A stretch of DNA of 64,000 bases, taken from contig OY848917.1 in the NCBI GenBank assembly GCA_963693285.1, forward strand, positions 30,577,245 to 30,641,244. The letters are read 5' to 3'. A model generated the notes under the pieces. It saw only the letters and a list, made by a program, of their open reading frames with translations, ran no database searches and was not told where the DNA came from. The stretch comes from Xestospongia muta. Its lineage: Eukaryota; Porifera; Demospongiae; Haplosclerida; Petrosiidae. Each line of letters begins with the position of its first letter. The stretch's first letter is position 1. A program made the position numbers and the translations under genes. Of the stretch, positions 46,772 to 59,789 are shown piece after piece.

Positions 46772-48415
46772 TTATGGTAAAGGAGATGATAATATAGGAG
46801 ATACAGCAGGGGGTGGTGATATAGTAATTATAATAGGAAAGTAAATAGGCGAGGATGATTTAAAGATATAATTTTCTGTGAAAGTATCATTTTGACGAAA
46901 CTCCAAAGATAAAAGAAAGTGATTGTCTTGAACATCAGAATGATTATCTAGGCCTAATGATGATGGAGATTTTGAAAAATTGTTAGAGTCAAGTGATGTT
47001 GGAACATCAAAACAATTAAATAACAAAATATCTGAATGATTGTCTAAGTGAAATGGTAAAGCAATACATCTGAGTTATCATCAAGATTAGAAGGTGATAG
47101 GAGATATCAATTGCTAGAATGTTGTGAATTTGGAAGTGTACGATAGACTTTTAAGTGGCGACCATGGATTCATATAATAATGTTATGATCTCTACACTTT
47201 GAGTGAAAAAAACCTTTACTGACATCTTTCACAACTTCGTATGGTTCTAGCCATTTGTGATCCATACAATCTTACTTCCTCTTTTTGTGTAAGAAATCCT
47301 TTTTCAGAACTTTGATTCCAATTTCAAACTTTGGGCAGAATTGAATGTTTTCAATGATATTATTCTTTTTGTTTCTGCTGTGCTACTTCTAGGACTGAGA
47401 CAACAGTAATTATACACAGTAATTATAGCTTTTATTATCGTTCTCCTTTTAGCATTATCAATGAGTAAAACACCAATTTACAGATGTGTTTGTCAGATAT
47501 TCATCTAAGAGTTCGTTCCTTTTTTCTTCTCAGTTTCAACATTGATTGGTATGACAGCTCTTCTACCAAACACGAGTTCAAATGGTGTATGCAGAGAGCA
47601 TTCTTGCTTAAACGTGTTATATACAAAGACACATGTCTCTAAAAATAAATCCCATTCAGCTTTCTTGTCATGGGTAAACTTCAATATCTGTTTAAGGGTT
47701 TGATTCCACTTTTCATCTAATCATTTGCCTATTCAGTTTTACACATAATAGTATATCATAAACAACTGACTACATTACCTGTGAATGATAGGGTGTGGTA
47801 TAGTGTTACCGTGTCTACAACTTTCATTAGATCTTTGTCAAATTGACATATCTAAACTCTCTGACTTGGTCACTTGTCAACAGTTTAGAAAGACCCATTC
47901 TCATAAAAATCTGTGGCAAATATGAATTATATTAATATTATTCTATAATTTTACTTTAATAATGATCATTACCTTCAATAAAGTCTCAGTGACACCATGG
48001 ACACATTTACTAGGCAAGGGAATGGCCTCTACCCATTTTGTAAAATAATCTGACACAGTGAGAATAAAACAATTCCCATTTCTACATGTTAGAGATATTG
48101 GTCTGACAAAGTCAATTACCACATGGTACCATGGAGAAGGTACTGGTATCAAATGAAGCTCACTATTAATGATAATTAGGTTTTTTGTTTATTATCTGAC
48201 ATTCATTACAGATAGCAACCTAAATGTGATGATATAAAACAACACTAGATTTTAAGCAAACTTACCACTTCTTTGGCATCATTCAATATACATTTCCACA
48301 TAAATCATTCCCTGTTCATCCTACCATTTTCTTAAGCTCCACATGTCTTGTTGTTGGATCAATGTGACAGGATTTCACAGTCTTTATTCAGTCACTTCAA
48401 AAATGTTTGTATTTA
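46772..48415 (-). pseudogene. Integrase gene with short spliceosomal introns
   Basis: Right to left: a degraded HHCC zinc region (~48370-48295; HIDPTTRHVELKKM, WKCILNDAKEVV), a short intron, ICNECQIIN (~48215), and an integrase core (48152-47973; PWYHVVIDFVRPISL, VSDYFTKWVEAIPL). An intron of 62 bp (47972-47911) precedes IFMRMGLSKLLTSDQVREF (47910-47779). A 50-bp intron (47778-47729) precedes KWNQTLKQILKF ... TPFELVFGRRAVIP (47728-47530). A C-terminal block EPYEVVKDVSKGFF and HGRHLKV (~47270-47160) follows, and an acidic tail may continue to 46772. Stops (for example before LDEKWNQ) and frameshifts show decay. The pattern fits KRBA2-like/Ginger or gypsy-derived integrases; introns argue against a simple LTR-element copy. 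Confidence 0.7.
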
Positions 48416-48479
48416 ACTATATATAATAGTGCAAGAACCATTGAAACTTTATTTTACAAATATTTGTGCCATTTTACCT

Positions 48480-49455
48480 GCTTCTCTCTTCAAGGTTTGT
48501 AGTATAGCTCTCCATAGACTATTTCAAATAGATTGTCTTGCTCAGCCATACTGTCTTTTTCCAGCGAAATCTTGATGAGTATGAATGTCTGAACAATATA
48601 TCATGTGGCAAAAAGACTTTAATCAGTTATTTTGTGCAGCAAGGAGTCTTTATTCAGTTTGGAGAAATAGTGATGCACATGGATACAAAAACTTGTAGGG
48701 TGTGATAAAAACAGCTAGCAATTTTTGGTACTAGGACAAAAAATAGCATAGTATGAAATATTACCTGGCAGATCTATCACAATCAGATCTAATAAAGCAT
48801 TGTCAACAGCTTTGTGTAGTGTGGACTCATCTATATAGATGAGTCTAAATGACACAAAACTATTGACATATATAGGAGTAAAAATGTATTTTTATTACTT
48901 TCTAAAAATGTTGATAACTTTACATACTTGGTATACTATTTAAAGATGAAACACTTGTATAAACTGTGCTCTTTTCTTACACAATCAATAATAGTAAGCT
49001 GATATGTTGTTTCATTCATTTGTTCTATTTTACCCTCCTTCCTCTTCTTTGAAGCTTCGTCTTTTGCTCTCTTATCACATTTATATAGTTGATATTCTCT
49101 TGGATGCTTTTCAAGATGCTGAACAACATACTATATAAATGTCTATTGTTAATTTATTATAAGTCACCTTTTTCATATTAGAAGTGTTTCTACTATGCTT
49201 GAGTATGGTTAAGCAAACACAACTCTTAATGTGATTGTTATTAAGACGTTTGAAATAGTTCCACAATAAACTTTTAAGTCTTCTTTTGTCGAATGTACTA
49301 CTTGACTTACTTACCTCATGTTCAATTTCAATTGACATATTGTGCTGACTGTCCTCGTACTCCTCACAGGAATCGAGACTACCATTGAATTCGTCGTCCT
49401 CTTTATTAACTACACCAACGAGAGTATTATTATCGTAATCATCAATAAACCACAC
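48480..49455 (-). pseudogene. hAT-type transposase relic with BED-like finger
   Basis: From 49455 leftward: an acidic N-terminus (MWFIDDYDNNTLVG), then a BED-like finger (LLWNYFKRLNN, SCVC, HSRNTSNMKK; continued after a ~50-bp intron by VVQHLEKHPREYQLYKC). A hAT-like segment follows near 48845-48775 (HKAVDNALLDLIVIDL). BED fingers usually have Cys-x2-Cys; here Cys-x-Cys is read, so either the finger is degenerate or the frame is off locally. The rest of the hAT catalytic domain and the dimerisation region were not found. Confidence 0.55.
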
Positions 49456-49631
49456 TTAACTAGAGGAAGTAGGTCTGTATGAAGTAATCGAGTATCTCCT
49501 TTCAACTCGATACAAGTAAAAGTTCCATAAAATATCGTAAATATCGATATTTTGGTATCAATCTGCCCACCTCTATACAGTAGATCAAAAGGTTATTTAC
49601 TTTGATAGTTTGGGTATAAATACAAGTAGAT

Positions 49632-50040
49632 ATGTTGGAGATTCATTTTAAAGCAGTTATCATGGAGTTTATTACTACAAAGAGAAATGGCAGAGCATTA
49701 GTATATCAAGGGTATAATTATTTTGTAAACAGGAGAGGACAAGATGGGAAAATATATTGGAGGTGTGAACAAAGTAAGGCATGTAATGGAGCAATCACAC
49801 ATTTTGAAGATGTGATTTTTATCACAAGTGGAAATACATAATCATCCTCTGGATGAAGCTGAACTCGAGGAAGAGAAGATTGTCAACAAATTAAAAGAAG
49901 CAGTTAAGGAGTTGATTCATCCCATACCATTGATTTACCATAGCACATCCAGGAGATAGCTAGCTACTCTGACTATAAAAAGGAAGTTGTTACCAAGATA
50001 CCAACATTAGAAGAACAGATAAGAATATCATTGTATGAAG
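49632..50040 (+). pseudogene. FLYWCH zinc-finger fragment of MULE family
   Basis: From ATG 49662: MEFITTKRNGRALVYQGYNY, then YWRCEQSKACNGAI, the tryptophan-Cys core of a FLYWCH finger. The closing His pair (IHNHPLDEAELEE) is in another frame after a small slip near 49835. A helical stretch (KLKEAVKELIHPIPLIY) follows before decay. This is the best-preserved copy of the FLYWCH unit in the window; related copies are at 3557, 50858 and 60028. A DNA-binding role for the former transposase is known for the family. Confidence 0.75.
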
Positions 50041-50849
50041 ACAGAGATTATCTCTTTTGTCAGACTCAAGAGTACAAGATGAAGACATATATAAAATATG
50101 ATTAGGAGATCAATAGATCAAGAAACAAAATAAACAGAACAAGAATCAGCTATATAACAATAAAAGACTTTTAAATTTAAATTAAAACTATCACATGATA
50201 CACTATAAACAACAGAGTTATTTATCAAATAACATGAATGAACAAAAAGAATTTGTAAAGGAAGTCCTACCTAAGTAGCACAGCATTATTGTCATGAGGA
50301 TGACAATATGACAGATGGGGATTCAGATCGAAAATAGTAGGTGGAATGATTGACTGATTATAAACAATATTGTAATAGATAACTAACTTTTGAACACCCT
50401 ACATTGGGCTAGAGTTGGCCAGTTTAGTCTTATTTGCAAGAGATAATGGTTGATTCTCCATTGCATGATAGCAGCATCATGGGCAGCAAATATTTAAACA
50501 TTACTTTTTCTAAGCTGATTATTGGCTTTGTTGGTATGGGTTCCAAACACTAATAGAATTATTATCGAACAGATGGACCAGAATGGTCTGTCAATAAGCC
50601 CAATATGTTTTATTGGAGGCTGAACAATTACTAGAGATATGCTTGTTCCAAGATAAATCTGAAGATACTCCTAGATATTTCACATTGTGTACTAATGTGA
50701 CACATTATTTACCTTAAACTCCTTCATCATTACTTTGATTGTTTCAGTCCCTTTTGGTCCAGTAGCTCTCGTCTTGTAATTTATAAATCTCAATGTATGT
50801 TTAATTAGAATTAAGGTATCAGTAGGCAAACTGTATTTTTTATTTAAAT

Positions 50850-53330
50850 TCGAGTAGGTGAACATGGCATATCTCAACGTAAGTACGTATGTTAGTGGTA
50901 AAGCAGCTATCATAGAATTTATTACTACAAACATTAAGAGCAGATCATTAGTACAAATATATTGTAAACAGGAAAAAACGAGATGGGAGAATAGTTTAGA
51001 GATGTTAATAAAATATAACATTCAGTTGAGCAATCACAACTTTTGAAGATCTGATTTTATCACAATGGACATATTAGATCATGCTCCAGATATAGCTGAA
51101 CTTAATTGAGCCAAAAAATATTGTTAACAAATTAAAAGAAGCAGTTAAGTAGTCATTTTGTCCTATACTATTGATTTACCACAAGCAAATCCATGAGATT
51201 GCTACTCTACCTAATAAAGTGGACTTCACTGCAGAAATGCCAATGTTAGAGCAGATAAGAATATCACAGTATGACAGAGGAAGACAGAAATTACTTCCCT
51301 TACCAGACTCAAGAGATGCACGAGTTGAGTTTTAAAGTTTATAGCATTAAATTATCCTCAGGACGATGGAGGCGGAGATTAAAACATGTTCATTTTTGGC
51401 ACAGATAGCAACGTTGAATTAAGTTTGAATTTGATGTTGTATATGTCAATGGAACATTTAAACTTGTCCTAACTTTTCTATTAGATATTCAATATGCACA
51501 CATTCAAGTATGGAAAAAGTTTACTCTAGTATTCTTTTTTATTCAAAACAATTCAACCACTGATGAAAACATATAAAAGATACTTTCATTTAGTCAAGAA
51601 GAAAGCTTACAACCTGGAACTATAAACGCAATCAACAAACGTAATTGAAGACTTCAAACTACTTATTCAACAGTCTGTCCACTTAACTTCCACTATCAAG
51701 TTTACTTGGATGTTATTATCACGTCTCTCAAGTAAAGTACAGAGCTGTCTTTACTCACAATAGTACCTGGCATCCACATGTGTCCATCCTTTTTGTAATT
51801 TCTTACCATCAATGCGTCATTTACTTCAAGCTCTCTTATTCTACTCTTCTCATAATGACTTTCTTTCTGAGCTGCTTGTTTATCTTTGACATCCTGTACT
51901 TGATCTGGTTTTACCAAATCAAAAATTGTACAAACAGATCATTTTAAAAACAAGGTAAAAGGAGAAACTCATGTTACTGAGTAAGGGGTGAGGGAATATG
52001 TCATTAGAAAACTATCTAACTTATGCTGACTAGTAGAATTATCTTGTTTACTGGTTTCCATGAAGTTTTGACAAAATGTTCAATAGTCCCATTTGTTGCA
52101 GGGGCAGTTCTACATGTATAATGTTTGATACCACTACTTTTAACAAACAATTGAAAATCAATAGCAATGTACTGTGGTATTAACTGGTTGTCTATTTAGC
52201 ATTTCTACTAGCAAATTTACTTGGATGTTATTATATCTTCTCCCAAGTAAAGTACAACTTTTGGTTTTCAAGTCCTATATCAAGAACAAAATGACTTTGA
52301 ATCATTTATAAAAAAATGTACCAGATTTGTTTGTCTACCATTAGCAAATTTACATAACTGTTATTATCACTTCTAACAATAACAGTACAATTCATGGTTT
52401 ACAAGTCCAATATTAAAAATACAATGACCAGATCTCAGATCATTTATAAGGAAAACAGCAGCAATTTTATTTAACTTCTTAACAAAAAAAGAGTATTTTT
52501 ATAAAACTTAAAAATAGTGAAGTATTGCACAATTAATCTAAGTATTATATTAACAATTGCTACAATTTCACTATAGTTGAAAGAATTTTCAGGTATTATT
52601 GATATTAACACACAGACTTTAGCAAAACCATTTATTTCAGCAGTTACACTGATCACTTCTCATTTTATAAAGAACCATGTCATCCAACAAGTACCATATG
52701 CAGATTCATCTATTGATCTGAGTAGCTTTAAGTTTCTTAAGACAAGTACACTTTCATCTGCATTGTACAAGAAATGATCACCAGATTTTAATAGATTCTA
52801 CAAAATGTTACTGCATAGCCTATTGTTGATACAGGAGACCACCTGGTTGTACACTAAATTCATGCCAAACTCTCTCAAGTTGAAACTGTATTACTAAGTC
52901 CTCTACTAGCTTTAATCAGGAAGGTTCAGTCTTGAAAATGTTTTACAAAAATTGGAAGGTTTACAATTTAATTCATAGTTACTGGTGAAGGATTTGTTGA
53001 TTGTAGTTTATTAGCAAAAGTGTACATAATGTGCAATGTCTCCAATTTGTGTTTCAGGTAAAAAAACATTCATGTCAACTTTAAACTTCCCATCAGTACA
53101 GCCAACAGTTGATACAGACAACTAGTGACTGTAACCTGTTTGTATGAATTCCCTTTTTAAACTTCAAATGCCAGTGTTTATACTAAGTTCACACACTAGA
53201 AACATTCTAAAGTTGGGGAGTTGATTTGTACATATCCTATTGATTATAGTTGATAAATCAATCATTCAGTCATTCTCTAATGAACATCACTCTTGTATCC
53301 TCTTTGGTCAATTTAAACTTCCATCATTCT
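50850..53330 (+). mobile_element. FLYWCH-MULE relic, diverged full-length-like copy
   Basis: The FLYWCH start (IIEFITTNI at ~50905) is recognisable. Near 51420-51600 the frame reads FDVVYVNGTFKLVLTF and IQYAHIQVW, matching the MULE block DGTFK...FxQxxxIH but with Asn instead of the first catalytic Asp. The second half (52200-53330) aligns with 3960-5110 and 60420-61580. At 51917-51702, on the minus strand, lies a separate Ty3/gypsy integrase tail. Unlike the two duplicate copies this one is strongly diverged, so the family was active before the segmental duplication. Confidence 0.65.
51702..51917 (-). pseudogene. Ty3/gypsy integrase C-terminal fragment
   Basis: Reads QKESHYEKSRIRELEVNDAL then VRNYKKDGHMWMPGTIVSKD. 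This is the usual region after the integrase core, with the basic HYxKxxR start, the G/N-D-x-V-x-V-R-N-Y strand and the W-x-P-G-x-I motif. It is isolated within the FLYWCH-MULE relic and is probably a nested insertion remnant. Confidence 0.7.
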
Positions 53331-53377
53331 TTCTTCCAAAGCAATATAAGAATATTTAATTTGAGTCTATGGTATCT

Positions 53378-53790
53378 GTTGTTTTAGACTAGGTCTTTGT
53401 CAAAGTTTAAAGATGAAAATTGATTTGCTTAAATGTTCCACTTTGAGAATAACTGTTTGTTTTGATCATGTTAATTTGGTGTCTTGAGATGATTTCTTTG
53501 CTTCTTACTTTAATGGTATTGACTCTGGATCATCTCTCAGCAATTTAGAGAGAACATATTTCCAGAGTCATTTCATTAGTTATTAGTGTCTTCACTGTGT
53601 GCATCCATCAATACCATTAAAGTATGAAGCAAATAAAGAAATCATCTCAAGATAACAAACTAACATGTCAAAACAAATAGTTATTCATGATACCAATGTG
53701 TTATCTCAAAGTAGAACATTTAAACAAATCAATTTTCACCTTTAAACTTTGACAAAGAGCTGAGAAGTCTAAAACAACAGATGTCATAGC
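53378..53790. repeat. Long inverted repeat (foldback element)
   Basis: The left arm (~53378-53525; TATCTGTTGTTTTAGACT, CTTTGTCAAAGTTTAAAGAT, GATGATTTCTTTGCTTC) is repeated inverted at about 53612-53790, separated by an ~85-bp centre. Transcribed, it would fold into a hairpin of about 150 bp. Differences include short loops around 53470 and 53680-53700. It has no coding capacity and resembles a MITE. Confidence 0.85.
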
Positions 53791-54648
53791 AACGTATCCT
53801 TAATGACCAAATAGCTGAAGTACCAATGTTTATACTAAGCTTTAGTATTTGTTAGGGATCAATTTATACACTCAAGACAATTAAAACAGATTATAGATGC
53901 AACTATTGTCAATAATGATTGTTCTTTTATTTTAATTTACTCTTGTATACTAGTATTGCTTGCTAACATATACAGTAATTGACTTCTCTTACATCTTTAA
54001 GATTGAAAATGTATATCTCTAAAGATAGTGTTAGAAACTATCATTAGTATAAGGTAGTAACTACTCGCAGTTTATGGAATAAATTATTTTGACTGAGATT
54101 CTTCATCTTGCCCATGAGTGACCTATTATGATGTCACAATGTCAAGAAATTAAACTATAGTCACCACACATCTTTTGTCTTATTAAGCAAATGATCATCA
54201 GGGCATGTGACTAATGTAATAAACTGTTATGTCATAACATAATAAGTATCTTTTCAGAGAGTATCTTAAATGTTAACAGAGATAACAATAGTTATATGAT
54301 ATCTGTCATACATCAGGTTAATGATGTTAATGTTATAGTTTAAAGTTCTGGTTTTGTATACCATATACAACTGAAAGTATTATCATTGTATACATCACTA
54401 ACCTAACTACATGTACATGTACATATAGTATAGTTGATTATACATGTACTTCTCATTTAATATTATATCAGTGCTTTAATATTTTGTTAGGGAATAACTT
54501 TATGTGCTCAAACAATATAACCAGATTATAGATATAATTATTGTCAATAATGACTGTTCACATGTTACTCTTGTTATGTACTAATGTTATTGCTAGCATG
54601 TACATGTAATTGAGACTGTATTGTTACAATTACTTCTCTTATATCCAG

Positions 54649-54747
54649 GACAATGATACTCCATTGCATTTGGCAGCAATTGATGGGCATGCTGATGTTG
54701 GCAAAATATTAATCAATGCAGGAGCTCATATTGATGCTCTTAATAAG
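54649..54747 (+). CDS. Gene 2, ankyrin exon 3 (99 nt)
   Basis: 33 codons between ATATCCAG and AAG/GTCAGT, phase 0. It reads NDTPLHLAAIDGHADVGKIL then INAGAHIDALNK, a canonical ankyrin repeat. It continues the run SQETPLH... from the 33761 exon and joins the 63292 exon, whose sequence starts WGNSPLH, in phase. Confidence 0.93.
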
Positions 54748-56663
54748 GTCAGTATGTACTATAATATAAATTTATTATACTAATAACAACATCACTATAC
54801 TTGCTATTACACTTACCTTCAAATTATCAAAAGTATGTAATAAATTCTTACTTTCATGTACTTTTTAATGGACAAAAACATGTACATGTAAGTTATAATT
54901 TGATGATAATGATTATAATCAGAAAACATTCTTTTCCTGAAAAGTCAACTTCAGTGTTTCAATTTCATTTTACTTAAATGTATCCATCAGTACCCTTTAT
55001 GACACTAGTGATTTTAATAAAATGAAATATGATAATAATGACAAGATATTGTCAAAAATGATAAATTTTATTTTTGTTACCCATTCATACTAGATACATG
55101 TACAGTATAGTTGTAGAATTTGTTGTTTTTATTATCTATAAACAAGTATACCAACAGTTCTATAATCATTTTAGATCACATGATATTTTGATGTCCTTTT
55201 GTTTTGTTTTTTTGTTGTTTATATGTGATTATTAAAAATGACAAATAAACTTAAACTGCATACATTAACTGTTGACATACTAATAGGAAGTAATGACTTT
55301 AATTAACCTTAATTGATATTGTGAGCACAACTAGGATGTGTGTGACCTAGAAGTTAAAAGCTAGCTTGCTTCCAATTCCATTAAATTAACGTTTATTTCC
55401 AGCATTCTACTCTAGTTATTTTAATCATTTCATTTTAAATATTTTTACCTGATCAAGTTGTCCAAAATATATATAGGACAATGCTTTTCAATTATAATCT
55501 TGTTAGGCCCTTGTTAACTATATAACTAAGTTTGTTTGTTTGTTTGTTGTACATAGCAAGTAACAGCAATGAATAAAATTAAACCAAATACTTTAACTTC
55601 ATGATCAGATATATTATGGCATCCAATACATTTTATTTGCCTCTACATCAAGTGCATCAATAGATATGACTGACAATGCTTTAATACATTTAGCATAATA
55701 TAGTAATTATAGTTTAACTTCTGACAAAAGACACCTCATGACACCTTAGATTGATCCTGTCTGAATGAGGAATGTTTCACTTTAGATGTAGTATTATAGT
55801 GAGACACCTCAGTCTGAATTTAGGACACTAATACTATTACAGACATTTCTTCATGCCTTGGATGCATTGTACCTATGATAATAGTACATGTAACTGACCC
55901 CTTGAAACACAGGCCCTGCTATTGTATAATGGAGACAGCAAATTCAGAACATTTTGAAAAAAAACCAATAATTATGCATTTCATTTCATTTGTACTGGGG
56001 TGTGGTCTTGATGCTTTAATTATAATTATTATTATTCCATCCTTGATAGAAACAATTCAAATTAAATATTTATTCTCTAGTTCCTGTTACAGTACAGTTT
56101 GTTTATCAATGTGTCTTTTAGTGAAGTAATTAAGGCATTAATTAAAGCATAGTATTTCTAGACCATATCCAGCTCCATTATTTAATACTCTTTGTCTTTT
56201 ACTACTTGTATTCATTTCACTAGTTATTGTACAATAATGATTTTAAGTTAAACCCTTGAGATGATGACACACCTCTAATCAGGGCAACAGCCTTTGTCCC
56301 TATGATGTCCTGAATTAGGAAGTTACACTTTATGTTAGAAACATTTAATATTATCAGTGACATCTTTTACTGTTATATAAGTTTTCTCTTTACATCTTAT
56401 AAATTTAAATCATGAATGTTAATTTTGATGATTGAGCTATAAGTGTAAGTAATAAATTTAACAATAATTATGTAAGTACACAAAACATGTATGGGAAATG
56501 ACTGGAGATTTACTTGACAGAAGTGATGGCATTTTGATATGATTTTAATTAAGTGCATTCATTTCGCTTTTTGATTAATATTTATCAAAACCATTTACAA
56601 TAAAAGACAGAAGTGTACAAGTATCTTCCAAAATTAGAATTATTTGAGATGACATGATGATAT
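54748..56663. other. Gene 2 intron 4, part before the duplication
   Basis: AT-rich intron sequence without supported genes. Notable are only short repeats such as (GTTT)n near 55531-55548. The open frame at 55875-56129 is unrecognised. Confidence 0.6.
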
Positions 56664-56940
56664 TCATATTAGTGAGGTATATTCAGGGAGTTTGTTAGAG
56701 GAGGTTCTATTGTATGCTTGCTTATAGTTTTGCCATACAAACTGTGTAACAATTTGTAGCCATTCATATAGTCAGGATACCTTCCTAAATGCAGGAAGGG
56801 CAGATACACACATAAATTTCCACATCTTTCGATAATTATCTCTCGAATTTTCTATATCTCAGCATATATATTGTTGTAACCGAGTTGCACGAATTTATCT
56901 TAACAATTAATATAACAATAATAACGACAACAAAGAATGA

Positions 56941-57146
56941 CAAAAACTAAACAAACTACAGATTATATACACATACATTTATAAGGTTTCACAGAAGTCC
57001 AAAGGTTAAGTTACCACATATATATTAGTAATTAGGAACAAACACAAAAACTAAACAAACTACAGATTATATACACATACATTTATAAGGTTTCACAGAA
57101 GTCCAAAGGTTAAGTTACCACATATATATTAGTAATTAGGAACAAA
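56941..57146 (+). repeat. 103-bp tandem duplication in right copy
   Basis: Two units start CAAAAACTAAACAAACTACA at 56941 and 57044 and are essentially identical. Absent from the left copy, so it arose after the segmental duplication. Confidence 0.95.
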
Positions 57147-58529
57147 CACAGGTGTATACATTGTATAGGAGTTAGAAGTCATCATCTAGCTTCCTAAATG
57201 TAATCAATACTCAGATATAATGCAATAATGTAACAACAGAAGGTTATTATTTAGTTTCCATAGTCAGTTAAGCTAAAATTGTGATGACAGCGAATATCAA
57301 CACAAAAGCTGTAGTACTGGGACCATATTTAATATTGATGGTACAGTTGTTCAAGACTCAAAATCCTGGCATCATGAGAGTTATTGATGTATCCATTACT
57401 TGTCTCTCTAAAACAAGTCTTTCTTTTTGTTTGAGATTTTTTGGAATTACCAGCCTTGTCAAAACAGTAGTCGATCTATCAATGATTAATATAGGACAGC
57501 ACAATAAGAGAGTCTATTAGTTAGCATGACTCATGTTGGTGTCTTTGATATTCCCACATATCATAGTACAAATCATATAAGTCACAATCTATGACAGATA
57601 TAGGATATACATGAAGTGGTTTTCAATTAGAATTCAAACAGAGCCTTGGCTTTTAATTAATACTTGTCCTTATGTGTATCCTGAAACAAATGTGTACTAA
57701 TAATATTCAGTAATTTAACTATGTTGAAGTTGTCAATAATGTATTACCTGGACCGGAAGGAATCATTTTTGTCAGGTGATGTAAAAATTTCCATATGAAC
57801 AATTTAATCTTCACATAATTGTTTGACCTTCCAGTGAGTGAATGATTGCTTCTTTTTACGTATACTTCAATTTTATATGTAATTAACTATACAATCTATG
57901 AATATCAATAATGATTAACATTTCCTGTCCCACAAAAGCATTTTCCTACTCTTCTTGATATAACCTTTGTGTTGTGAGTTTACTGTGCGAGTCGTATACT
58001 AAACTGTTTTGCAACTCGTTCAAATTATATCAGGTATTTATGAAGTAGAAACTCATCCTTGGACTATAGTGCTCTAATGCATGGTTTGAGCACTGATTAA
58101 AATACCAGTGAAAGTGTATCAGTATAATATTTTATGAGAGGTGAGGTCAAGAGGTAAACACAGCCTGAATCATAGACAAGTACTGTATTAGTTTTGAGAT
58201 CCTATCCATTGATTATATCCATATATAATCCTCACCTGTCATGCACACTGTTACCTCCTGATCTCCATTAACCATGCAGTGATTTCATTTTAAACTATAT
58301 TGTATTTACACACACACACACACATATATATATATTGGTATGTCTATCATTGTTCCTATTCAGTTTGTAATGAACAATTGAAACTACAGATGATTGATAA
58401 TTTGTTTGAACATACAAATTCTTTGACCAAACCTTCTATAATTTTAGTAGGATTTAAGAAATATGTCAAATATGTTAGGAAGAATAAAGAGCTTACTCAA
58501 CACACTTGAGATATAGAATGATATATGCA

Positions 58530-58838
58530 ATAAGAGCCTAGCAACCTGCTTGCTGGCATTTACTTCATGGGTCTGAGAATTTCACCAAATGCTGTTTGGT
58601 TGGTATTGTTACATTAGCTTTAAAAGAAGGTACTGTTAATGAGAGAAATTTGTTGAATTCCTATTGGGAACTCTTATTCTCATGTTAAACGAGTTTAATG
58701 ATAGTAACTGTGATAGATATTCATCATGTGACACCAGCACTTCAGGGCACACTACCTAATGTTGGAATTTTATCAACATTTCTTCCTCCATACAGCCCAC
58801 ATCAGAATGTTGCTGAAGAATTATTTAATAATATAAAG
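58530..58838 (+). mobile_element. Tc1/mariner-like (DDE_3) relic, right copy
   Basis: Duplicate of 2055-2365. The end reads HHVTPALQGTLPNVGI then FLPPYSPHQNVAEELF, closer to the family consensus PPYSP than the left copy. The transposase is otherwise fragmentary. Confidence 0.6.
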
Positions 58839-59789
58839 TATTATCAATGATTGGATTAAATCATGTGGTATTATTAGTAATAAATTCTCACAATGGAATC
58901 TGTATGTTGAAACACAATATTGCAATCAACTGTTACTGTAATGAATATAATTAAACACTACAGTTTAATACCGTCACTTATGTCAAAAGAAAATTTTATA
59001 AAGTCTATCTATGGGCATTATTTTGATTCAAAGGCTGGAAGCTTCTTGTTAGCTTGTTTGTACATAACAAATTGTATTTCTAGTATTCTCTACTCTTTTG
59101 TCTACAGACACTGCTGCTAATTCTTCACTTTTTGTAACTCTAAGTATGTTCCACTGTGAAGTCAGCAGAACAAGTATAATATATTTATTTCAATTTTATT
59201 CTTCCTTTGTTGATGATAGTATTTCCTGTTCCTTGTGTTCACTATAAGATCACGTTTTTGATACTAGGAGTGTTTGTCTGAAGGAAGTGTCCCTATATAA
59301 TTAATACAAAAGTCACTCATGTAGAATACAGTCACTTTTTGATGCAATGAGCTTTGTCAACAATAAAATCAACCAACGATTCCTGAAATAGAGCTGATTG
59401 AAATAAATATTGCCATTTCTTTTTGGTAAAATTAGAGATATTATAGTCTTAGAACTAAAATGGTATGATTTAGTCCAGGTGTTAGTTGATTATATACCAA
59501 AGCTAATAAACTATAACACAATGATTTGATGTATTCCGTTGGTAGACATAAAAAATATCTCTTTCACTTATTAAACGCTGCGCTCAATAGCGATCTCTTG
59601 CTTCTTGTAGAGTTGCTAGAACTCAAAGAACAGGAAACTCTTCTCTCAACGTCTATCGTTTTAATAATCATATTAAAATATGCTCCAAATCGAATTCTGT
59701 AAAGACATCACGCGTTTTGGCCGATTTCATTCGACAGATCAAAACTCATCCTATCCATCGAATGCTGGCAGCTGGAGACTAACCTACTG

